Positions 52,976 through 60,367 of a stretch of DNA of 64,000 nt are shown here, piece by piece. The stretch comes from Planctomycetota bacterium (GTDB lineage: Bacteria; Planctomycetota; UBA8108; UBA1146): NCBI GenBank assembly GCA_018694835.1, contig JABHOG010000007.1, positions 37,501 through 101,500 of the forward strand, given 5' to 3'. The notes under the pieces are model-generated. The model searched no databases. It had not been told where the DNA came from and saw only the letters and a list, made by a program, of their open reading frames with translations. How positions within the stretch are numbered: position 1 is the stretch's first letter; each line of letters opens with the position of its first letter. The translations under genes were made by a program, and so were the position numbers.

Positions 52976-52984
52976 AGAGACCTC
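52931..52984 (-). repeat. Tandem repeat, 18-bp unit, three copies, each with its own ribosome site and TTG start
   Basis: Plus-strand unit GCTGTTCAAAGAGACCTC in three perfect copies. On the minus strand each unit reads GAGG-TCTCT-TTG, a Shine-Dalgarno core 4-5 bases before TTG. All three TTGs (52975, 52957, 52939) are in the RuBisCO-like frame, adding N-S-E-V-S-L per unit. Confidence 0.95.
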
Positions 52985-53167
52985 AAGTCCTATTTTCCGG
53001 GTGAATGGCCAGAGGATTGCCCCATCGGATGCTGGCAGATCCCTCGACCTTTTTTTTGTTGACGCTATTCTGTCTGGGGATCGTTACTACCGCTACCGGG
53101 AACCCACAGGTGCCTGCGACTGAGCAGAAACAACTGGGACTCCGGATGTCCGGACAGGAGTTTCGCA

Positions 53168-54202
53168 ATGAGCGTTCGAATTGGATTGATGGGATTCGGT
53201 CGAATCGGTCGGAATGTGTTCAGAGCGGTCTATGGCCGTGAGGACATCGAGATCGTGGCGATCAACGAACTGGCGGAAACCCATGCGATGGAGTACCTGC
53301 TCCGGTTCGATTCCCTGCGAGGCCCCTTCGAGGAGCCGATCAGGATCCTCGATGACTCGATCTACGCCGGAGGCAAACAGATCCAGGTCTTGCACCACCG
53401 AGAGCCCGGTGAGATTCCCTGGTATGACCATGGCGTCGATGTGGTGGTAGAAGCCACTGGCAAGTATCGGGCGCGTCACGAACTCCAGCAACATCTGGAT
53501 CAAGGGGCGGATCGAGTGATCCTTTCCACCCCACCGACCGACGATATCGACCACCTTCACATCCAGGGGGTGACGCCCTCGGATGTCGACCGATCGAATC
53601 GGATCATCTCGTGCGGATCATCGACGGCCAATGCCACCGCACTGCTGGTCAAGGTTCTCGAAGATGCGTTCGGAGTCGAGGAGGGTTCCTTCACCTCGGT
53701 CCATGCGTACACCTCCGATCAAAGCCTTACCGATGTTCCTGCTCGGGGAGATCTACGAAGTTCCCGCGCAGCGATGCAAAATATCGTCCCTCAGACCACC
53801 TGGACCGACGAGGCCATCGAACAATTATTCCCTCACCTGCGGGGGAAGTTCAAGGGGATCAAGTTGAACGTGCCGGTTCCCGGCGTCTCCTGCACCGACC
53901 TGACCTTGCAGATGAAGAGGCCTGTAGTCGCAGCAGAGGTGAACGAGGTGTTCCGCAGCGCTGCCGCCAGTATTCACAAGGGGTATCTCTCCTACACCGA
54001 CCAACCGATCGTCTCCAGCGACATCGGAGGGAACCCGGCCTCCTGCGTCTTTGACAGCCTCGGAACTCTGGTCACGGATGGAGTTCTCCTCAAGGTCCTC
54101 GGCTGGTACGAGCAGGGCGGCGGAATCTCCCACAGGATCGTCGAACTTGCCGCTCGTATCGGATCGAAGAGCCCCGCCGCAGGAGAGAGGAGAGAATCAT
54201 GA
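53168..54202 (+). CDS. Glyceraldehyde-3-phosphate dehydrogenase paralogue lacking the catalytic cysteine
   Basis: 344 residues. The NAD-binding fold is intact (IGLMGFGRIGRNVFRAV, VVVEATGKYR). At the active site the segment is IISCGSSTANAT where the neighbour has IISNASCTTNCL: the nucleophile position is Ser152, and a Cys (149) appears three residues earlier. The catalytic His is kept (SVHAYTSDQS, His179) at the correct 27-residue spacing. The C-terminal WYDNEWG motif is altered to WYEQGGG. It is therefore unlikely to be an ordinary GAPDH; it may act on another aldehyde, be regulatory, or pair with the second copy. ACAGGAG precedes the ATG; the stop overlaps gap. Confidence 0.9.
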   Translation: MSVRIGLMGFGRIGRNVFRAVYGREDIEIVAINELAETHAMEYLLRFDSLRGPFEEPIRILDDSIYAGGKQIQVLHHREPGEIPWYDHGVDVVVEATGKYRARHELQQHLDQGADRVILSTPPTDDIDHLHIQGVTPSDVDRSNRIISCGSSTANATALLVKVLEDAFGVEEGSFTSVHAYTSDQSLTDVPARGDLRSSRAAMQNIVPQTTWTDEAIEQLFPHLRGKFKGIKLNVPVPGVSCTDLTLQMKRPVVAAEVNEVFRSAAASIHKGYLSYTDQPIVSSDIGGNPASCVFDSLGTLVTDGVLLKVLGWYEQGGGISHRIVELAARIGSKSPAAGERRES

Positions 54203-55191
54203 AAATCGCCATCAATGGATTTGGTCGCATCGGAAGAAGTGTTTTCAGAATCGCAGCGAGTCGCAAAGACATCGATGTCGTTGCGATCAATGACATCTCT
54301 GATCCCGACTCCCTGACCTACTTGCTGCGATACGATTCGGTGATGGGTCCCTATCCTGAAACGGTGACGCTGGATTCAGGGGTCCTCTCTGCCGGACGCC
54401 AGCGCTGCCAGTTGCTGGCACAGAGGGACCCGACCCAACTGCCCTGGAAAGACCTCGGAGTCGATGTGGTCGTCGAATCCACCGGACGCTTCCGCACCCG
54501 TGAAGAGTGCCAGATGCACATCGGTGCAGGTGCAAAAAAGGTCGTCCTCACCGTCCCTCCCAAGGACGACATCGATGCATTGCTGGTACTCGGAGTGAAC
54601 GACGAGATTCTCAAACCTGAACATCAAATCATCTCGAATGCCTCCTGTACAACCAACTGCTTGGCACCGATAGCCAAGATTCTGGATGATACTTTCGGCC
54701 TGATCCGTGGAGTGATGACCACCGTTCATGCCTATACCAATGATCAGAGTCTGGCGGACTGGTATCACCAGGATCTTCGTCGAAGTCGTGCTGCCGGTGA
54801 GAACATCATTCCCACCTCGACAGGAGCAGCCCGTGCCGTGGGAAAAGTACTTCCTCAGTTGGAGGGAAAACTCGACGGTATGGCGATGCGCGTTCCCGTG
54901 ATCGATGGTTCAGTGGTGGACCTCGTGGCCACCTTCGAGAATCCGGTGTCGGTCGAGGCGATCAACTCTGCGATGCAAACAGCTGCCGAGGGCCCGATGA
55001 AGGGGATACTCCAGTATTGCACCGACCCAGTGGTCTCCTCTGACATCATCGGAAACCCTCATTCTTCCATCTTCGATTCAAGGCTAACGACCACCATCGG
55101 AACTCACTCCGCCAAGATCCTCTCCTGGTACGACAATGAATGGGGATATTCGAGCCGCGTGGTGGACCTGATCGATCGGCTGCGGGACTGA
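54199..55191 (+). CDS. gap: Glyceraldehyde-3-phosphate dehydrogenase
   Basis: 330 residues, ATG overlapping the previous stop by 4 bp. All catalytic features are present: INGFGRIGRSVFR, Cys150 in SNASCTTNCLAP, His177 in TTVHAYTNDQ, the phosphate-site Thr/Arg segments, SSDIIGNPHSS and the closing WYDNEWGYSSRVVDL. It oxidises glyceraldehyde 3-phosphate to 1,3-bisphosphoglycerate in glycolysis or the reverse in gluconeogenesis. Asp32 of NAD-specific enzymes corresponds to Asn31-Asp32 (VVAINDISD), so NAD is likely. Coupled translation with the Cys-less paralogue suggests similar amounts of both, perhaps a hetero-tetramer. Confidence 0.95.
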   Translation: MKIAINGFGRIGRSVFRIAASRKDIDVVAINDISDPDSLTYLLRYDSVMGPYPETVTLDSGVLSAGRQRCQLLAQRDPTQLPWKDLGVDVVVESTGRFRTREECQMHIGAGAKKVVLTVPPKDDIDALLVLGVNDEILKPEHQIISNASCTTNCLAPIAKILDDTFGLIRGVMTTVHAYTNDQSLADWYHQDLRRSRAAGENIIPTSTGAARAVGKVLPQLEGKLDGMAMRVPVIDGSVVDLVATFENPVSVEAINSAMQTAAEGPMKGILQYCTDPVVSSDIIGNPHSSIFDSRLTTTIGTHSAKILSWYDNEWGYSSRVVDLIDRLRD

Positions 55192-55343
55192 AGCCGTTGC
55201 ACGAGAAACGAGAACGTGCACAACGCGCAGGTCAAGAAGTCGAGTTGACGGCGACCCCGGGTAGGCAAGGCGGGTCTGCCAAGCCGAAGCCGAAACCTGC
55301 GCGCCGAGCACGATTCTGATCGGCACACGGGAGAAGCATCACC

Positions 55344-56312
55344 CTATGGACACGATCCATAGCTCGCGCATTCGAGGGTGTCGATGGTGGGGTCGACACC
55401 GCAGCCGCCGGTGGGGTCTGGGAAACCAGAACCGCCGTTGAATAGCTGCACGAGTATGTTGATTGCATCTGAGATGTCATGATTGCCGTCGTCGTTGGTA
55501 TCGCAGGCGTCGGCGCAAATCATGGTGCCACCGTTAAAGAGGATGTCGAGCGAGCCGACAGCGTCAGCGATGTCGACTGTTTGATCGGCGTTGCAATCGC
55601 CGCGCTCGAACTCAGTCAGCGCAATGCTGGACTCAATCCACAAGTCTGAGGTAGAGATGAACACTTCGCCAACCGGATCATCCCGCTGCCACGCGACCCA
55701 CAGCACGTGATGGCCGCTACGATTGGACGGGATCTCCACTTCGAAGTAGAAGTGACCGGCGTCCAGTTCAACTGACGGCCGTCCGAGGAATTCCATCTGC
55801 GCCCAATTGAGGGGCGTGCTCGGATCCCAGTCTGGTGTCGTCATCCAAACATCCCAAACACTCGGTTGATGTGGAGCCGTCGCGTAGAAGTCAGCTTCGA
55901 TGGTTTCGCCAGCGGTTACTGTTGTTGTCGGCCAATCTGCGCTTACTTGATCGAGTCCCGCGTAGGTGCGTGGATACTCCGAGGACGCGGGGTCGGTGCG
56001 GCCGGCGCTCGCGAGCTGGCCATCGGGCATCCATGGGGAGTAGTCGAATCCTTCGGGTAGGCCCGCGCTGACGGTCTCGGCGATGTTTCGCGAGACCTCG
56101 TTCCACGTGTAGTATGAGGTGGTGCCGTCGATAGCGACCGCGTTGGCTGCGAGTTCGAAGGCCGGGTTGTCGGGATTCGCCTGGTAGACCTGGTACACAC
56201 GACTGATCGGGAACACCATCGTTCCATGTCCATATGCGACCAAGCCCAACGATATCGTCATGCCCAAGGAAAGCAGTGCCGCTAACGCGCCCGGACTTTT
56301 CAATCGCTGCAT
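55344..56312 (-). CDS. AA10-type lytic polysaccharide monooxygenase with C-terminal dockerin-like repeats
   Basis: 322 residues. After the signal peptide the mature protein starts with His29 (HGTMVFPISR), and the second copper ligand is His148 in ATAPHQPSVWDVWM; together they form the histidine brace of AA10 enzymes, which oxidise chitin or cellulose chains. NEVSRNIA and DGQLASAG are further family landmarks. Residues 235-300 contain two dockerin-like repeats (RGDCNADQTVDIADAV and DTNDDGNHDISDAI), and the protein ends CGVDPTIDTLECASYGSCP, nearly the same tail as the 41799 protease. The gene lies after the thioredoxin terminator, so it has its own promoter. Confidence 0.9.
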   Translation of the reverse strand: MQRLKSPGALAALLSLGMTISLGLVAYGHGTMVFPISRVYQVYQANPDNPAFELAANAVAIDGTTSYYTWNEVSRNIAETVSAGLPEGFDYSPWMPDGQLASAGRTDPASSEYPRTYAGLDQVSADWPTTTVTAGETIEADFYATAPHQPSVWDVWMTTPDWDPSTPLNWAQMEFLGRPSVELDAGHFYFEVEIPSNRSGHHVLWVAWQRDDPVGEVFISTSDLWIESSIALTEFERGDCNADQTVDIADAVGSLDILFNGGTMICADACDTNDDGNHDISDAINILVQLFNGGSGFPDPTGGCGVDPTIDTLECASYGSCP

Positions 56313-56330
56313 GGTAAACCCAATCCGAAT

Positions 56331-56370
56331 AAAAGGGGTGCGGCGGGTGTTACCCGCCGCACCCCTTCTT
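56331..56370 (-). terminator. Terminator of the selenocysteine thioredoxin gene
   Basis: A perfect 14-bp stem (plus-strand arms GGGGTGCGGCGGGT and ACCCGCCGCACCCC, loop GTT), flanked on the minus strand by TTTTATTC. It separates the thioredoxin-like gene from the LPMO gene. Confidence 0.92.
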
Positions 56371-56394
56371 CACTGACCAGACCTCGCCCCGCTT

Positions 56395-57390
56395 CTACAG
56401 GTACTTCTTGATCTCCTGGAGGCGGATTTCCGCTTCCTTCTGGGCTGCCGATCCTGCGTATTTCTTGCTCTTGGCCAGAGCCGCGTAAATCTTGGCTGCT
56501 TTTTCGTACTTGCCTCGTTTGACCAGGTCCTTGGCTTCATCGAGCATCGCGCTTCCGGCCATCTCCGCCTGGATCGACTTGTCCTTCTTCCACGCCTTCA
56601 GTTCCTTTTCGAACTCCTTGGCAATCGTCATCCCCTTGAAGGAGACCGCACCACGCTGTAGCGCCTGCAAGCCCGCCGAATACTTGTGCTCCTTCTTGAA
56701 CTGAGCCACCCGGGCAAGATCGACCGATGCGAACTCGGCGATCTTTTGCATCGCCTCACGAGCGGCCTTTTCCACTGCTGGATCCTTGGCCCGGCCCGCC
56801 TGCTTCTCCAGATCTTTGTAGGCCTTACCAAACTGGCCCGCCTTGAGATACTTCTCACTCTTCACCAGTTGCGGGGGCAGACTGATCTTCGGGCCCATGC
56901 GGGCACCTTCGATGTGTTTCTCGATGATGGACGCATTGAGACCTCCCGGATGACCCTTCCAGACGATCTTTCCGCCCGGACCGACTAACCAGGAGTGGGG
57001 AATCCCACGGGTCTTGTACTCTTTCGCGCCACCACCAAAAGCAACCGGGTACTGCATCTTGTTGCGCTCGATGTAGGGCTTCGCCTTGGATTCAGGTTCA
57101 TCGGTGACCCCGATGACAACCAGTCCGCGATCCTTGAACTCCTTATGGAATTGATTCAAGTGCGGAATCTGGCCCTTGCAAGGTCCTCACCAGGTGGCCC
57201 ATTTTTCGATCAGGATTAATTTCCCCTGGAGCGAATCCCAGGAGGTGTTGGTATCGATATTAATCCAACCTCCTGCGTTCAGAGCAGGAGCGACATCTCC
57301 CACCTCGGAACCTGCATCCGCAGGAATACTCGAGAGCAACAGGATGGCGATCGCCAGCGCGCTGCTTCGAGTCATGATTCTCTTTAACAT
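56395..57390 (-). CDS. Secreted TlpA/thioredoxin-like selenoprotein (U-G-P-C active site, in-frame TGA)
   Basis: 331 residues when TGA at 57189-57187 is read as selenocysteine 68; without readthrough only a 67-residue stub is made. ATG 57390 follows AAGGAG. A signal peptide (ALAIAILLLSSIPADA) precedes the thioredoxin domain: LILIEKWATW, then U-G-P-C-K, then HLNQFHKEFKDRGLVVIGV, the cis-Pro element TRGIPHSWLVGPGGKIVWKG. The TGA is exactly the first Cys of the CxxC motif in WATWCGPC proteins (compare 39631), and the frame downstream is perfectly conserved in sequence logic. Residues 170-331 form a Lys/Ala-rich helical, TPR-like region. A hairpin follows the TGA at SECIS distance. It should be a periplasmic thiol/selenol oxidoreductase. 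Confidence 0.88.
57153..57189 (-). other. Sec codon and SECIS-like hairpin in the thioredoxin gene
   Basis: The TGA (57189-57187) is followed after 17 nt by GATTC-CGCACTT-GAATC (57169-57153), a 5-bp stem with a 7-nt loop whose second base is G. Loop distance (22 nt) and an early loop G agree with the known bacterial SECIS rules. A second compact stem (GGACCTT-GC-AAGGGCC) sits between. No folding was computed. Confidence 0.6.
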
Positions 57391-57600
57391 TGGTCTCCTT
57401 TCGAGCCCATCAGTGCTCTGCCTGCCAAAATAGCGTCAAATGGACTTCAAAGCAACTTCCTCCGCAACGGTCCTGGGCTGCCATTCGTTCCAGAATCCAT
57501 GAATTCGAAGGTAGGGTTGCCAATTCAACATTGCACTCCTAGCATCGAAGTCCGCTCGTAGTGGCCCGCACTGCGAGTTGAATCAGGAGTATTCAAGACC
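57391..57600. other. Divergent promoter region between Sec-thioredoxin and DUF1573 genes
   Basis: 210 bp without coding sequence. It must carry both promoters of the selenoprotein-linked genes. No clear -35/-10 pair or palindrome stands out by eye. Confidence 0.4.
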
Positions 57601-58791
57601 ATGACTTCCAGAACCGCCAATTCTCGTCAAGTCCCGCAGATCCGTGCTTCCTCGAGCTCGAATCCAGATCCGATCCTCCAGAAATCGAGTCCTCCATCGG
57701 GGTGGTGGAACGCTGCCCCGCTACTGCTGCTTCTTCTGCTTCTTCTGCGGCTGCCGATCACCCCGATTGCCGCTCAAGATCCACCACCGCCAGTTCCGTT
57801 CCCGATCGGCCCTGCGCCGGTGATTCACCTCGGCGAGACGGAGCATGACTGGGGCACCGTGCTCCAGGGGAGCCTGGTCAAGCACTCCTTCGAGGTCGAG
57901 AACCATGGCAAGGCACCGCTCAGAATCCTCAAGGTGACTTCCACCTGTGGCTGTACCTCGACTCGCTTCGATGAGTGGATCGAGGTGGGTGCGGTCGGCA
58001 TCATCGAACTGCAAGTCGACACCACCGATTTCAGCGGGGGAAGGCCACGAAAAAATGCTCTGGTCCAGACCAGTGATCCGGAGTCTCCACAGGTTCAACT
58101 TTGGATGACAGGACTGGTCGATCCATTGCTCCACTTCGAGAAAAAGGTCCTGAAACTCGAGGGGCTCTCCTTCGAATCGAAGCGACTGACCACCACGATC
58201 CTTCCCGCCACCGAACTTCCACTGGAGGTGACCGGTGCGCGCTCCAAGAACGGCTCCTTTTCGGTGGTCTCGATCGACCCCCTCGAGGATGGCGAGAAGG
58301 GCTGGAGTCTGACCCTGGAAGCGGGACCTTCCGAGACGATGGGAAGCCTCAGAGATGATCTGGAACTGTCGCTGCTGCTGGAAGACCAGAAAGAGCTGAA
58401 GATTCCATTGCCGGTGGTGGTCATTCACCAGGATCGGGTCCAGATGATCCCCAATGGCAATGTCGTGTTCTATCGCAGACATACCGCACCGCTCGACGGA
58501 CCGGTACGGCGAGAGGTGAAGCAAGAGGTGCAGATCCGCTCGGTTCGCGACGACCTCCCCTTCGAGACCTTCTCGGCAGAGATCATCGATGCCCCCGAGG
58601 GGCTCTTTGGCCTCATCATCACCGAGGTCTTGCCCGGACATCACTACAAGTTGCGCATCGATGTGCTGAAGGTCCACCCCCTCTCCACCGCCAGGGGCAC
58701 ACTTCGGATTCGCATCGGTGAGGGAAAAGATCAGTTGAGGGAAAAGCCGATCATCGCTCAATTTCGGCTCAGAAAGCCCGATTCGCCCTGA
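57601..58791 (+). CDS. DUF1573 envelope protein with Cys-Gly-Cys motif
   Basis: 396 residues with an N-terminal Leu-rich signal/anchor (PLLLLLLLLLRLPITPIAAQ). The Ig-like DUF1573 domain follows: EHDWGTVLQGSLVKHSFEVEN and KVTSTCGCTSTRF with Cys116 and Cys118, then a second and third beta-sandwich region to the C-terminus. The domain is widespread in planctomycetes and Bacteroidetes; its CGC motif is of unknown function. It lies between the Sec-thioredoxin and Sec-DUF1573 genes and is the Cys counterpart of the latter (shared HDWGTVLQG). ATG 57601 has no strong ribosome site; the start is supported by the signal peptide. Confidence 0.88.
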   Translation: MTSRTANSRQVPQIRASSSSNPDPILQKSSPPSGWWNAAPLLLLLLLLLRLPITPIAAQDPPPPVPFPIGPAPVIHLGETEHDWGTVLQGSLVKHSFEVENHGKAPLRILKVTSTCGCTSTRFDEWIEVGAVGIIELQVDTTDFSGGRPRKNALVQTSDPESPQVQLWMTGLVDPLLHFEKKVLKLEGLSFESKRLTTTILPATELPLEVTGARSKNGSFSVVSIDPLEDGEKGWSLTLEAGPSETMGSLRDDLELSLLLEDQKELKIPLPVVVIHQDRVQMIPNGNVVFYRRHTAPLDGPVRREVKQEVQIRSVRDDLPFETFSAEIIDAPEGLFGLIITEVLPGHHYKLRIDVLKVHPLSTARGTLRIRIGEGKDQLREKPIIAQFRLRKPDSP

Positions 58792-58950
58792 TCCGGACTC
58801 CCTGATCACTTGACCAGAAGCGCCTTCTCCCGTTATCTTTAGGGGTGATCGTCCACTGTTGCCTGACGGCTGGGTCCACGTCGAGTTCGGTCATCCAGTG
58901 CAGGAAATCGGATCCAGTTGGCGATCCAGTAAATGAGAGGCAGATTTTCG

Positions 58951-60276
58951 GTGAAAAATGCAATCCTGGGAGTTCTCCTGACCATCGCAGCGGGCTTACC
59001 CCTTTCTGCCTTCCAACTGAGCGATGATGACCTCGGTCCTCCACCTCCCCCGGCGGAGGTGGGTCCACGCATCTCCTTCGACCAACTGACCCATGACTGG
59101 GGCACCGTGCTCCAAGGCGCCAAGGTGGAACACACCTACCGCTTCAGTAATACCGGATCCTCGGTACTGCGCATCACCAATGTGAAGCCTGGCTGAGGCT
59201 GCAGTCGCGGGACCTTCACCCGCGAAGTCCTCCCCGGTGGGGAAGGCGAAATCACCCTCAGCGTCGACACCTCCAAGTTGCGCACCGAAACGGTACGGAA
59301 GTACGCTACCGTCAGTTGTAACGATCCTCGGCAGCCCAGTATCCGCCTCAACATCAATGGCATCCTGCGCCAGGTGATCAAGTCGACTCCCAATGCTCTG
59401 ATCCTCAAGGGTCCGGTGGGAGAGACTCTCTCCGGTATGTTCGAGGTGTCCAGGGGTACCGAACTGGGAATCACGGTCACCGAGGTGACCGTCAACAAGA
59501 ACCAGGCCGATCTCTATCAGATCGTCGAGGTCGTGGAAGGTGAGAAGTACGAGATCCACCTCACCGCACCGCCGGCGCTAGTCGCTGGAATGACCCGCGA
59601 TATCGTCAATGTAGAGGTGGTTTGTAGTGACGGAGAAATCCGTACCACCACCGTCCCCTTGACCCTTAACCACCAGTCTCCCATCACCATCGTTCCTCGC
59701 GGCAACATCGTGTTCCAGCGCAAGGAGACGGAGCGACTCTCGGTACCCGGTGCCGCAGTGGTGAAGAAAGACATCCAGGTCTTCGCCACCACCCCCGGAA
59801 CCCGCTTCAATATCAAGAGTATCTCCATCGATGATGTGCCCGAGGGCGTGTTCGGTGTCACTCAACGGGTGATTCGCGAATCCGAACGTTACGTGATCTC
59901 GGTCGAAGTGCTGCAGAGCCGCCCCGAGCGATCGATTCGAGGCACCTTGAGGATTCAAACCGATCTCGAAGGGATGCCAGAGCTCACCGCACGCCTGTAT
60001 GCACAGTTTGCCCCCCCTCCGACTCGTGGTGGCGGCGCTCGCCTACCGCAGACACCGAGGCGCAAGGTGGCTCCGACGGCCAAGCCTGCCCCTCCGGGCA
60101 GGAAGCCTGCGCCCACGGCCAATCCGTCTCCCTCGGCCAAGCCGTGGCCAGGATTGAAGACGGGACAGCCGCAGGTGGGAGTCCTGAAACCTGTGCCGCA
60201 GAAACCTGTGCCGCAGAAACCTGTTGTGCCGCAGAAACCTGTTGTGCTGCAGAAGCCTGTGCCGCAGAAACCCTGA
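58951..60276 (+). CDS. DUF1573 selenoprotein (U-G-C motif, in-frame TGA)
   Basis: 441 residues when TGA 59194-59196 is read as selenocysteine 82. GTG 58951 is preferred (GAGAGG 10 bases upstream; signal peptide MKNAILGVLLTIAAGLPLSA); ATG 58933 adds six residues. The domain parallels the upstream paralogue: HDWGTVLQGAKVEHTYRFSN, then ITNVKPG-U-G-C-S in place of KVTSTCGCTS. The frame stays open for 360 codons past the TGA with family-like sequence (FTREVLPGGEGEITLSVDTS). Two more beta-sandwich regions follow, then a Pro/Lys-rich tail with KPVPQ repeats. A perfect 7-bp hairpin lies 8 nt after the TGA. A terminator follows at 60337. Exported; probably envelope redox or cell-wall associated. Confidence 0.87.
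59194..59225 (+). other. Sec codon and SECIS-like hairpin in the DUF1573 gene
   Basis: After TGA (59194-59196) and 8 nt, TCGCGGG (59205-59211) pairs perfectly with CCCGCGA (59219-59225) around the loop ACCTTCA. The loop begins 15 nt after the TGA, close to the usual 16-37 nt. If the inner GG/CC pairs open, the loop starts with GG as in known elements. No folding was computed. Confidence 0.6.
60188..60273 (+). repeat. In-frame degenerate tandem repeat coding K-P-V-P-Q units
   Basis: Five or six units of CCTGTGCCGCAGAAA with 3-bp insertions (GTT) in two of them, at the 3' end of the Sec-DUF1573 gene. They extend the Pro/Lys-rich C-terminal tail, perhaps a peptidoglycan-interacting linker. Confidence 0.85.
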
Positions 60277-60336
60277 AATCAGAAAGTTTCCGATTTTTCA
60301 GGGCCAAATACCTTGTTCAGAAGGCTATCAGTATAC

Positions 60337-60367
60337 GGCACAGTTCCTCAGGGGGCTGTGCCTTTTT
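60337..60367 (+). terminator. Terminator after the Sec-DUF1573 gene
   Basis: Stem GGCACAG / CTGTGCC (7 bp), a 12-nt loop, then TTTTT at 60363-60367. It lies 60 bp after the stop codon. Confidence 0.88.

Noticed and set aside
3198-52984. Repeat arrays as CRISPR
   Set aside because: Units are contiguous with no spacers, and no cas genes are present.
56395-57390. Reading the TGA-split thioredoxin as a pseudogene or sequencing error
   Set aside because: The frame, signal peptide, ribosome site, terminator and domain are intact on both sides, and the TGA falls exactly on the redox Cys, as in the nearby DUF1573 gene. Two such chance hits are improbable. Raw reads would settle it.
56395-60276. UGA read as tryptophan (alternative genetic code)
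   Set aside because: TGA ends many genes here in tight ATGA/GTGA overlaps, and Trp is coded by TGG throughout, including the codon just before the thioredoxin TGA.
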